A DNA stretch of 6,120 nt, taken from NCBI GenBank assembly GCA_902477915.1, contig CABSJA010000066.1:1-6120 (forward strand). Reading direction: 5' to 3'. This stretch comes from an uncultured Veillonella sp. (GTDB lineage: Bacteria; Bacillota; Negativicutes; Veillonellales; Veillonellaceae). Positions 1 through 6,077 of the stretch are shown here, in pieces (position 1 is the first letter of the stretch; every line of letters begins with the position of its first letter). The notes beneath the pieces are model-generated. The model ran no database searches and was not told the origin of the DNA. It saw only the letters and a program-made list of their open reading frames with translations. Position numbers and translations under genes: made by a program.

Positions 1-935
1 AATACTATGGAGATACAAACTTCATTCCAAAGGAATTATTATTACCTATGGATAGCACCGATAGAGATTTGTTAAAGGAATGGTTTACACAGCTTAAAGG
101 TCAAAATGTAGACGTATCTGTGCCACAGCGTGGTTATAAGATGGACATGATTAAGATGGCTCATGAGAATGCAGAAACCTTCCTAGAAGAGCGTCGTCGT
201 CAGTGGCAACACCAAATTGATAAGACCGGTGGGGCTGTTAAAAAACTAGCTGAAGTCCTAGACTTGCCACGATTACCAGAGCGTATGGAATGCTTTGATA
301 TTTCCCATACACAAGGGGCCGAAACGGTGGCGTCTATGGTTGTCTTTGAAGGTGGTAAGCCGGCGAAGAAGGAATATCGTCGTTTTAAATTGAAGACTAC
401 GCAAGGTAAACCAGATGACTTCAAATCCATGGCAGAAATCATGGAGCGTCGCTACGGTAATGAAACAGATTGGCCTATGCCTGACCTTATTATCATCGAT
501 GGTGGTAAAGGGCAGCTCAACGCAGCCTTACCGTTAATTCGTGCCGTTGGTGTTACTGATGTGCCTGTTATCTCCTTGGCTAAACGCATTGAAGAGGTCT
601 TTGTAGAAGGACAATCTGAAAGTATCATTTTGAGCCATCACACGCCAGAGCTTCAATTACTACAACAAATACGTGACGAAGCCCATCGCTTTGCCATTAC
701 GTACCATCGTAAATTGCGGGGGAAACGTAATTTGGAATCCATTTTAGATCATATAGAAGGGATTGGCCCTAAACGCCGCAAAGCGTTGTGGGCACATTTT
801 AATAGTTTAGAGGCTATGAAAGAGGCATCCATTGATGAGCTTTCAAAGGTGGAATCTATGAACTATAAGACGGCAGAAACACTATATAATTTCTTCCGCA
901 TGTCTAAGGTAGAAAAACAAGATATGTTGAAATAA
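1..935 (+). CDS. uvrC: UvrABC system protein C, C-terminal part (5' end outside window)
   Basis: Excinuclease subunit UvrC makes the incisions on both sides of a lesion during nucleotide excision repair, acting with UvrA and UvrB in the cytoplasm. The frame is already open at base 3, where it reads YYGDTNFIPKELLLP before the first in-window ATG at 48. That ATG is therefore internal, and about 310 codons of a roughly 600-residue family protein are present. The RNase H-like endonuclease domain shows FDISHTQG (Asp codon 297-299), IIIDGGKGQ (Asp codon 498-500) and EAHRFAITYHR (His codon 684-686), which match the catalytic Asp/Asp/His positions of the family. The tail from about 720 carries tandem helix-hairpin-helix motifs (IEGIGPKRRKALW and the following helix pair) that bind DNA. 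The GIY-YIG nuclease domain and UVR motif must lie upstream. The stop codon directly abuts a terminator hairpin, so this is the last gene of its transcript. Identity is secure. Confidence 0.97.
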   Translation, partial: YYGDTNFIPKELLLPMDSTDRDLLKEWFTQLKGQNVDVSVPQRGYKMDMIKMAHENAETFLEERRRQWQHQIDKTGGAVKKLAEVLDLPRLPERMECFDISHTQGAETVASMVVFEGGKPAKKEYRRFKLKTTQGKPDDFKSMAEIMERRYGNETDWPMPDLIIIDGGKGQLNAALPLIRAVGVTDVPVISLAKRIEEVFVEGQSESIILSHHTPELQLLQQIRDEAHRFAITYHRKLRGKRNLESILDHIEGIGPKRRKALWAHFNSLEAMKEASIDELSKVESMNYKTAETLYNFFRMSKVEKQDMLK

Positions 936-965
936 AAAAGAGCATCTTATTCAAGATGCTCTTTT
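936..965. terminator. Bidirectional intrinsic terminator between uvrC and the MATE gene
   Basis: A perfect 13-bp inverted repeat (936-948 AAAAGAGCATCTT, 953-965 AAGATGCTCTTTT) has a 4-base ATTC loop and starts on the base after the uvrC stop codon. The + strand transcript ends in UUUU. The - strand transcript ends in six U followed by AUU, so the signal is, if anything, stronger for the convergent MATE gene. It should stop both transcripts and prevent antisense read-through. Confidence 0.9.
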
Positions 966-989
966 ACTGTATACGTATGTTATTTATTT

Positions 990-2327
990 TTATTGACGCT
1001 GAATATACCAAGTACGCCAAGTGAACAATACACCTGCTGCTAGTACGCTAGAGAGTAACCCAATCCATACGCCAAATGGTCCATAATTAGGATTTTTAGC
1101 AAGGATATAAGCAGTAGGGAAACATACGCCCCAATATGATACGAGGGAGATATAAAGAACTACTTTTACATCTTTATAGGCTCTCAATATACCTTGTAAA
1201 GGGGTTCCAATGGCATCGATAGCAGAGAAGAATACACCGTATCCAAGGAAGCTGTAGATAAGCTTGTATACTTCATCATCATTTGTAAAGAGATCTGCAA
1301 TAGCGTCCATATTAGTAAACGTAAATGTACAAATCATGATAGCCAATACAATGGCTAAGAGACGAGAAATATAAGAGTACTGGATAGCCTCTTGTTTACG
1401 ACCTGCCCCAAGTTCATAAGCAACTGCAATGGTAGAGGCCATAGCGATACTAAGAGGTAAACAGTAGAATACATTTGTAAAGGAAATAACAGATTGATGA
1501 GCAGCTACTACGGCAGATCCAAAGTGAACCATCAAGAGTCCAGCAATGCTAAAAATACTAGCTTCTAAGAAGATGGAAAAGCCAATAGGAATACCTATAT
1601 GTAGCTGTTCGCGAATGTAGTGAAAACTTGGTTTACTGAAGTCTTTAAAGATACGATATCCCTTTAGCTTTGGATGTAAGAGTAATACTAAGCTAAAGAG
1701 AATAAAGTTAGTCCAACAAGCACCGGCTATACCATAGCCAGCACCGACACCACCGATCTCTGGAAATCCGAAATGCCCAAAGATGAGTGAGTAGTTCAAA
1801 AATACGTTCACAATAAAGCTAGTAAATACGATGGCCATAGAATAATGTGTTAATCCATGACTGTCGACTGTATTGCGCAATGTATTAACCCAAAGTAGTG
1901 GGAATAGACCTATAGCAAATGCTTTCAGGTAACTAATACATACCTCAGCTGCAGCAGGTTCCAGATTTAATGCTGTCAGAAGAGGACGTAGACCTAAGAG
2001 ACCAATTATTAAAATGATACATGCTAGGCCTGTACCGATATAAAGACCTTGATAAAAGATTGTTGAAATATCATCGGTTTTCTTAGCTCCCAATAGCTGA
2101 GAAATAATTGGAGTGATACCTAACAACGTTCCTTGTGCAAAGATATAGAAGAGGAGCCATAAATTATACCCTGTAGCAACCCCAGCTAAATCTATTGTAC
2201 TATATTGTCCCGTTAAAAAGATGGCTATAAATGTACCACCTATAAGGGAAAATTGCGTTATACACATAGGAGTAAATAGCTTAATGAACAACCATAACTT
2301 TTGTATTATAGAATATGTTTGATACAT
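990..2327 (-). CDS. MATE family (NorM-type) multidrug/cation antiporter
   Basis: Inner-membrane antiporter of the multidrug and toxic compound extrusion family, which exports organic cations in exchange for Na+ or H+. The 445 residues are almost entirely hydrophobic and fit the usual 12 helices in two six-helix lobes. NorM-like motifs are clear: GITPIISQLLGA (70-81), RNTVDSHGLT (151-160), NVFLNYSLIFGHFG (174-187), FLEAS (253-257), GSAVVAAHQ (270-278), IDAIGTPLQGILRAYKD (370-386). E255 and D371 fall exactly where Vibrio cholerae NorM has its C-lobe cation-site acids, and D155 and N174 also correspond. The helix-1 aspartate (D36 in that protein) is missing; the local residues are F33-I34-A35-I36. 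The ATG at 2325-2327 follows AAGGGAGG (2333-2340) with 5-base spacing, which fixes the start. It is convergent with uvrC and divergent from terC, so probably monocistronic. The family call is sure; the substrate is unknown. Confidence 0.93.
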   Translation of the reverse strand: MYQTYSIIQKLWLFIKLFTPMCITQFSLIGGTFIAIFLTGQYSTIDLAGVATGYNLWLLFYIFAQGTLLGITPIISQLLGAKKTDDISTIFYQGLYIGTGLACIILIIGLLGLRPLLTALNLEPAAAEVCISYLKAFAIGLFPLLWVNTLRNTVDSHGLTHYSMAIVFTSFIVNVFLNYSLIFGHFGFPEIGGVGAGYGIAGACWTNFILFSLVLLLHPKLKGYRIFKDFSKPSFHYIREQLHIGIPIGFSIFLEASIFSIAGLLMVHFGSAVVAAHQSVISFTNVFYCLPLSIAMASTIAVAYELGAGRKQEAIQYSYISRLLAIVLAIMICTFTFTNMDAIADLFTNDDEVYKLIYSFLGYGVFFSAIDAIGTPLQGILRAYKDVKVVLYISLVSYWGVCFPTAYILAKNPNYGPFGVWIGLLSSVLAAGVLFTWRTWYIQRQ

Positions 2328-2529
2328 ACTAACCTCCCTTTTATTGATATACTATACAATATCATAAAATCGCTTAATTTAATAGATAAAACCTAGAAAT
2401 AATAGGAATTAAATCTATTAATCAATAGCGGTTATATTGTTGATTTTGAGAATAAAAATAGTTATGAATTCCCACTCATGAAGGTGAAGAATTTATGAGA
2501 AAAATGTATATATATGTTAATAATTGAAT

Positions 2530-2559
2530 TTTACACTACCTAACTATATCGATTATAAT
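2530..2559 (+). promoter_or_regulatory. Sigma-A-type promoter for first terC gene
   Basis: TTTACA (2530-2535) and a consensus TATAAT (2554-2559) are separated by 18 bases. Transcription should start near 2566, giving a leader under 30 bases before the start codon. A short inverted repeat, AACTATA (2542-2548) and TATAGTT (2568-2574), brackets the -10 symmetrically and could be an operator. That regulatory role is inference. Confidence 0.65.
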
Positions 2560-2581
2560 ATATATACTATAGTTTAATTCT

Positions 2582-2588
2582 AAGGAGG
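2582..2588 (+). promoter_or_regulatory. Strong ribosome-binding site that fixes a TTG start
   Basis: AAGGAGG lies 5 bases before the TTG at 2594. This near-perfect Shine-Dalgarno sequence is what supports the non-ATG start. There is no in-frame ATG until codon 11, which would remove part of the first membrane helix. Confidence 0.85.
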
Positions 2589-2593
2589 ATACA

Positions 2594-3253
2594 TTGGACA
2601 TCTTAACTGTACAAGGCTTATTGGCGATGCTTCAAATCATCGTTATCGATATTTTATTAGCTGGCGACAATGCCATCGTTATCGGTATGGCGGCCCGTAA
2701 TTTGCCAGCTCATTTACAGAAAAAAGCAATATTCTGGGGCACTGCAGGTGCTATTATTCTTCGCCTTGTTATGGCATTCTTATTCGTAGAAGCGTTAAAC
2801 AATATTCCTGCTCTACGTTTAGTAGGTGGTATCCTTCTTTTATGGATCGGTTACAAGCTCGTTGCTGATGATGAAAGCGAGCATAATATCGAGGCTAAAG
2901 ATAATTTACGTGCTGCCATCATGACAATTGTCATTGCGGACGGTATCATGGGCATCGATAATGTTATCGGCGTAGTAGGTGCTGCTGGTGGTGACATGAC
3001 ATTAGTTGCTATCGGTATGCTTATCACTGTACCTATCATCATTTATGGTAGTACTTTGTTTGTGAAAGTAATTGAACGCTTCCCAATTATCCTATACGTA
3101 GGTGGTGGTATCCTCGCTTGGGTAGGTGCTGCTATGAGTGTGGAAGATAAATTGATTTCTCACACTGTTGAACCATATGCTTTGTTCATCAAAATCGGAG
3201 CTGTGATCCTCGTAGTAGGCGCATCTCTATTAGCAAATAAACTAAAAAAATAA
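2594..3253 (+). CDS. TerC/YjbE-family integral membrane protein (first of tandem pair)
   Basis: A 219-residue polytopic membrane protein of the TerC family. Members named for tellurium resistance are now mostly linked to Mn2+ export and metal homeostasis, and this short form resembles Bacillus YjbE. Two family signatures are intact: IDILLAGDNAIVIGMA (18-33, with D19, D25, N26) and ADGIMGIDNVIGVVGAAGGD (115-134, with D116, D122, N123). These intramembrane acidic residues are the likely metal ligands. About seven hydrophobic segments are visible, with an acidic loop near residues 91-100 (ADDESEHNIE). Translation starts at TTG 2594, supported by the AAGGAGG 5 bases upstream and by exact N-terminal alignment with the next gene's protein. 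The gene has its own promoter and terminator, so it is probably transcribed alone. The family is certain; the metal specificity is inferred from the family. Confidence 0.92.
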   Translation: MDILTVQGLLAMLQIIVIDILLAGDNAIVIGMAARNLPAHLQKKAIFWGTAGAIILRLVMAFLFVEALNNIPALRLVGGILLLWIGYKLVADDESEHNIEAKDNLRAAIMTIVIADGIMGIDNVIGVVGAAGGDMTLVAIGMLITVPIIIYGSTLFVKVIERFPIILYVGGGILAWVGAAMSVEDKLISHTVEPYALFIKIGAVILVVGASLLANKLKK

Positions 3254-3259
3254 TGAAAC

Positions 3260-3298
3260 ATATCTCTTCTTCTAGTGATAGGAGGAGAGATATTTTTT
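3260..3298 (+). terminator. Intrinsic terminator after first terC
   Basis: A 15-bp stem (3260-3274 with 3279-3293, including two G-U pairs at 3268/3285 and 3271/3282) closes on a GTGA loop and runs into six T residues (3293-3298). It begins 6 bases past the stop codon, so most transcription of the first terC should end before the second. Confidence 0.85.
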
Positions 3299-3359
3299 GT
3301 AAAAAACATTCTTAATAGAAATCATCATAAGGACTAAGCTCCATGTATAGATGAGAAAA

Positions 3360-3379
3360 TATAATATTTATGGTATAGT
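3360..3379 (+). promoter_or_regulatory. Candidate promoter(s) for second terC-rlmD unit
   Basis: Two -10 candidates sit between the first terC terminator and the second terC: a consensus TATAAT (3360-3365) and an extended -10, TGGTATAGT (3371-3379). Neither has a convincing -35 at 16-18 bases. The TGn extension of the second could compensate, which makes it my preferred choice, with a start near 3386 and a roughly 40-base leader. Some promoter is needed here because a strong terminator lies upstream. Confidence 0.5.
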
Positions 3380-3426
3380 TAAGGGATAGTTATTGAATTA
3401 CTCGTTTGAATTGAGGTATGTACAGA

Positions 3427-4095
3427 ATGGAATTTTTAGAAGTTGCCACGTGGGTGACCATTGGCAAGATTATTTTAATTGATATTTTGTTGGCTGGTGA
3501 TAATGCTGTAGTAATTGGTATGGCAGCAGGTAAGCTAGCTCCAGAACTACAAAAGAAAGCCGTAATTTGGGGTACAGTAGGTGCCATTGTAATGCGCCTT
3601 GTATTTGCTACCCTTTTAGTAGAGGCGCTTACTTTAATTCCTCTTATCCACTTAGGTGGTGGCTTTGTACTTGTATGGATTGCCATTCAATTATTAAAAG
3701 GTGGAGATGAAGATGCACATATTGAAGCTAAGAATTCATTAATGGGTGCTATTTGGACGATTATTGTAGCCGACGCTATGATGAGTATTGATAATGTCAT
3801 CGGTGTAGTAGGAGCTGCTAAAGGTCATTTAGAGCTTGTTATTGCAGGTATGTTAATTACTGTTCCAATTATCGTATTTTGCTCTACATTATTTGCTCGA
3901 ATTATTAATAAATTCCCTGCCATTCTTTGGGCAGGTGGTGCACTCCTTGGCTGGGTTGCAGGGGAAATGATTGTGGAAGATCCACTTCTTATACCATATA
4001 TTCAAGGTGAAGAATTACTCGTTAAAATCGGTACTGTATTCTTCGTTCTTATTGTGACAGGTATGATTAAAATTTGGAAGAAAAGAGACGCGTAA
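3427..4095 (+). CDS. TerC/YjbE-family integral membrane protein (second of tandem pair)
   Basis: Second TerC-family protein, 222 residues, probably a metal-ion (manganese-type) exporter or homeostasis factor in the cytoplasmic membrane. It carries IDILLAGDNAVVIGMAAGK (18-36; D19, D25, N26) and ADAMMSIDNVIGVVGAAKG (115-133; D116, D122, N123). It aligns without any gap to the upstream paralogue through residue 219, with about 113 identities of 219 by hand count. I chose ATG 3427 over the in-frame ATG at 3418: the GAGG at 3413-3416 is 10 bases from 3427 but only 1 base from 3418, and starting at 3427 makes the first residues (MEFLEV) line up with MDILTV of the paralogue. The C-terminus is more basic (KIWKKRDA) than the paralogue's. 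The stop codon overlaps the rlmD start (TAATG), so the two are likely co-transcribed. Function beyond the family is inferred. Confidence 0.9.
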   Translation: MEFLEVATWVTIGKIILIDILLAGDNAVVIGMAAGKLAPELQKKAVIWGTVGAIVMRLVFATLLVEALTLIPLIHLGGGFVLVWIAIQLLKGGDEDAHIEAKNSLMGAIWTIIVADAMMSIDNVIGVVGAAKGHLELVIAGMLITVPIIVFCSTLFARIINKFPAILWAGGALLGWVAGEMIVEDPLLIPYIQGEELLVKIGTVFFVLIVTGMIKIWKKRDA

Positions 4096-5585
4096 TGAAC
4101 GGTACAGGTCGTACATCTCGTAAACATAAATCGAAACAACAGAATAGAAGAGGGGCTCGTTCTAATCAAGGCCAGAACACTAGTGGTACAGTATCTAAAA
4201 AGCAACAAGCTATACTCAATGCACCTGTTAAACTAGGTGATGAAGTGCTTGTTACAATTCATGGTATTGGTAGCAGCGGTGAAGGGGTAGGTCGTGTAGA
4301 CGACTTTACTGTCTTTGTTCCTTTTGCCTTGCCTGGAGAAACTGTCAAAGTAGTCATTAACATGGTGAAAAAGACGTATGCTACAGGTAGACTATTAGAG
4401 ATTGTTACAATGGCGCCTAACCGAATCGATGCTAGCTGTGAACTTTATGGCTTCTGTGGGGGATGCCAACTACAGCACATTACCTATGAAGGTCAGCTTT
4501 CATTAAAAACACAAAAGGTGAAGGACGTTATTGAACGCATTGGTCATCAAAATCCAGACCTTGTAAAACCTGCATTAGGCCCTAAAGAACCTTGGGCATA
4601 TCGCAATAAAATGCAGATGCCTGTAGGAGGTACTAAAGGCGATATTCAAATGGGATTCTATGCGATGGGATCTCACGATATCGTGCAAGGCACAAACTGT
4701 CCTATTCAAGATGAAGGGAATAATATCATCGCTCAAGCTTGTTACCAAATCGCTAAAGAGTTTGATATTGAACCGTATGATGAACATACAGGCAAAGGTA
4801 TACTACGCCATGTAATCGGTCGTATTGGACAATCTGGATGGATGATTATCCTTGTAACGGCAACAGAACAATTACCACATAAAGAGAAGTGGGTAGAAAA
4901 ATTAACGGAACGCATCCCTCAAGTAGAAACTATTGTTCATAACGTTAATGGTAAGCGAACTAATGTTATATTAGGACCTAAAAATAATATCCTCTATGGG
5001 GATGGGACGATTACAGACCATATTAAAGATTTACGGTTTACCTTATCTCCGCACTCCTTCTTCCAAGTGAATCCAGAACAAACTACAGTACTTTTCGATC
5101 AAGCATTAACTTATGCGGACCTAAAAGGTGATGAAACCGTTATCGATGCGTACTGTGGTACGGGGACCATTTCATTGTTTTTGGCCCATAAAGCTAAACA
5201 TGTAATAGGCATAGAAATCGTAGAACCAGCTATTATTAACGCTCGTGAAAATGCCCAACGCAATGGCTATGACAATACTGAATTCATCGTCGCTGATGCG
5301 GCCGTAGAAATGCCAAAACTCTACAACGCTGGCGTACGACCAGATGTCATCGTATTCGATCCAATCCGCGCAGGCTGTAAAGAAGAAATACTAACCTCTG
5401 CAGCAGGCATGAAACCAAAACGTATTGTTTACGTATCCTGTAACCCAGCTACCATGGCGCGAGACATTGAAATCCTTACACACTATGGCTATGAACTACA
5501 AGAAGTACAACCTGTAGACATGTTCCCAATGACCGCTCACGTTGAGGCAGTGGCTTTACTCACTAGGAGCAAAGCGACGCAGTGA
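4095..5585 (+). CDS. rlmD: 23S rRNA (uracil-C5)-methyltransferase, RlmD/RumA type
   Basis: SAM-dependent enzyme forming 5-methyluridine in 23S rRNA (U1939 and/or U747 class), cytoplasmic. Counting 496 residues from ATG 4095: a basic, Gln/Asn-rich tail (1-40); a TRAM RNA-binding domain (about 45-104); a 4Fe-4S ligand set C115, C121, C124 (CELYGFCGGCQLQH) plus C202 (TNCPIQDE); the conserved SFFQVNPEQ (321-329); SAM motif DAYCGTGTISL (351-361); catalytic Cys C449 in YVSCNPATMARD; and general base E484 in HVEAVALL. The usual DPPR motif is DPIR here (422-425). The ATG overlaps the terC stop (TAATG) and has only a weak AAAGAGA upstream, which suggests coupling. An in-frame TTG at 4074 would add seven residues but lacks a better site. 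Whether it acts as RlmD, RlmC or the dual RlmCD cannot be told from the sequence; Gram-positive homologues often do both. Confidence 0.92.
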   Translation: MNGTGRTSRKHKSKQQNRRGARSNQGQNTSGTVSKKQQAILNAPVKLGDEVLVTIHGIGSSGEGVGRVDDFTVFVPFALPGETVKVVINMVKKTYATGRLLEIVTMAPNRIDASCELYGFCGGCQLQHITYEGQLSLKTQKVKDVIERIGHQNPDLVKPALGPKEPWAYRNKMQMPVGGTKGDIQMGFYAMGSHDIVQGTNCPIQDEGNNIIAQACYQIAKEFDIEPYDEHTGKGILRHVIGRIGQSGWMIILVTATEQLPHKEKWVEKLTERIPQVETIVHNVNGKRTNVILGPKNNILYGDGTITDHIKDLRFTLSPHSFFQVNPEQTTVLFDQALTYADLKGDETVIDAYCGTGTISLFLAHKAKHVIGIEIVEPAIINARENAQRNGYDNTEFIVADAAVEMPKLYNAGVRPDVIVFDPIRAGCKEEILTSAAGMKPKRIVYVSCNPATMARDIEILTHYGYELQEVQPVDMFPMTAHVEAVALLTRSKATQ

Positions 5586-5655
5586 GCATTAGCACTGGTC
5601 AGGGATGTCTAAGAATTCGAGCGAAGTGAAGAATGATTGGCTGCGTGCTACTGTA
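5566..5655. repeat. Possible dispersed/structured repeat element spanning the rlmD 3' end
   Basis: About 50% GC by hand count, against AT-rich DNA immediately downstream. It contains an imperfect direct repeat, GAGCAAAGCGACG (5567-5579) and GAGCGAAGTGAAG (5619-5631), 10 of 13 matching. It also has inverted pairs ACGCAG (5577-5582)/CTGCGT (5641-5646), TAGCAC (5590-5595)/GTGCTA (5645-5650) and CAGTG (5580-5584)/CACTG (5593-5597). The pairs compete, so they do not form one long hairpin, and there is no U-tract, so this is not a standard terminator. It encodes the last few residues of RlmD. Calling it a genome-repeated element is inference. Confidence 0.35.
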
Positions 5656-5682
5656 AACTGAAGTCCTAACATATAGATCTAA

Positions 5683-5688
5683 TATAAT
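5683..5688 (+). promoter_or_regulatory. -10 element, candidate promoter for tfoX-like gene
   Basis: A consensus TATAAT lies in very AT-rich DNA, 47 bases before the tfoX-like start. The -35 region is poor (CTGAAG at 5658-5663, spacing 19), so activity is uncertain. Read-through from rlmD is also possible, since I see no terminator in between. Confidence 0.4.
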
Positions 5689-5734
5689 TATTAAAATAGT
5701 GTAGACGAATTAAAATTTTTTGGAGGCACAGGTT

Positions 5735-6049
5735 ATGGCTTCAAGTAAAGAATATTTAGATTTTATTTTAGAACAACTATCAGAGTTGGAAGAAATAACA
5801 TATAGATCAATGATGGGAGAATACATTGTTTATTATCGCGGAAAAATTGTTGGTGGAATTTATGATGATAGGTTTTTAGTGAAACCTGTTAAATCCGCAA
5901 TAGCATATATGCCAAATGCAAAGTATGAGTTACCATATGATGGAGCAAAGGAAATGCTATTGGTAGATGATGTTGACAACAAAGAATTTTTAAATGGCTT
6001 ATTTAATTCAATGTATGATGATTTACTTGTACCAAAACTAAAGAAATAA
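5735..6049 (+). CDS. TfoX/Sxy N-terminal-domain family small protein
   Basis: A 104-residue cytoplasmic protein made only of the TfoX N-terminal domain. The characteristic block is RSMMGEYIVYYRGKIVGGIY, followed by DDRFLVKP, YMPNAKYELPYDGAKEMLLV and a C-terminal helix ending in lysines. The full-length TfoX/Sxy competence regulators of gamma-proteobacteria have a second domain that is absent here. Stand-alone versions are common in Firmicutes and their role is not established, so a competence function should not be assumed. The start is ATG 5735: TGGAGG (5721-5726) sits 8 bases upstream, whereas the in-frame TTG at 5720 overlaps that site. The gene is more AT-rich than uvrC, terC or rlmD and uses ATA, AGA, AGG and GGA codons that those genes largely avoid, a sign of different ancestry. 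The next gene follows after 28 bases and may be co-transcribed. Confidence 0.85.
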   Translation: MASSKEYLDFILEQLSELEEITYRSMMGEYIVYYRGKIVGGIYDDRFLVKPVKSAIAYMPNAKYELPYDGAKEMLLVDDVDNKEFLNGLFNSMYDDLLVPKLKK

Positions 6050-6063
6050 TCAAATTTGAATTT

Positions 6064-6071
6064 GGGGGGGG
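6064..6071 (+). promoter_or_regulatory. Eight-G tract serving as ribosome-binding site of the ABC gene
   Basis: A run of eight G lies 6 bases before the ATG at 6078 and is the only Shine-Dalgarno-like sequence there. It can pair with the pyrimidine-rich 16S rRNA tail. A homopolymer of this length can slip during replication, which would alter Shine-Dalgarno length and spacing. A short inverted repeat CAAATT/AATTTG (6051-6056, 6059-6064) lies just upstream. Confidence 0.6.
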
Positions 6072-6077
6072 ATTTTT

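Larger units (their letters stand above)
2328..2593. other. AT-rich divergent spacer between MATE gene and first terC
   Basis: A 266-base non-coding region of very high AT content. The MATE side holds its ribosome-binding site (2333-2340 on the - strand) and only a weak -10-like TATAGT (- strand, 2351-2356) with no recognisable -35. The terC side holds a good promoter, listed separately. The middle (about 2360-2520) shows nothing I can name. A 10-codon ATG frame at 2495-2527 has a weak upstream AAGGTG but no other support. I found no GC-rich conserved core resembling the yybP-ykoY manganese riboswitch that precedes some terC-like genes. Confidence 0.6.

Noticed and set aside
2495..2527. Small ORF of 10 codons with a weak AAGGTG upstream
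   Set aside because: It is very short, lies upstream of the terC promoter, has low-complexity AT-driven codons and no supporting signal.
2328..2593. yybP-ykoY manganese riboswitch upstream of the first terC
   Set aside because: These genes are often riboswitch-controlled, but the spacer is uniformly AT-rich without the GC-rich conserved loops, and the predicted leader is under 30 bases, too short for the aptamer. The second terC leader (3380-3426) is likewise too short.
3418..3426. Upstream ATG for the second terC
   Set aside because: The only SD-like sequence is one base away from it, and the paralogue's N-terminus aligns exactly with the ATG at 3427.
3390..3686. 98-codon frame on the - strand opposite the second terC
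   Set aside because: It is antisense to a clear TerC gene, has Thr/Ile/Pro-rich shadow composition and no ribosome-binding site. The same reasoning removes the - strand frames at 200-442, 2851-3042, 4002-4208 and 4575-4787.
5580..5597. Terminator after rlmD (CAGTG/CACTG hairpin over the stop codon)
   Set aside because: Only a 5-bp stem with an 8-base loop and no following T run; insufficient for intrinsic termination.
5720..5734. TTG start giving five extra residues for the tfoX-like protein
   Set aside because: This TTG overlaps the TGGAGG that serves the ATG at 5735 with ideal 8-base spacing, and the family protein normally begins MASSKEYLDF-like at that ATG.
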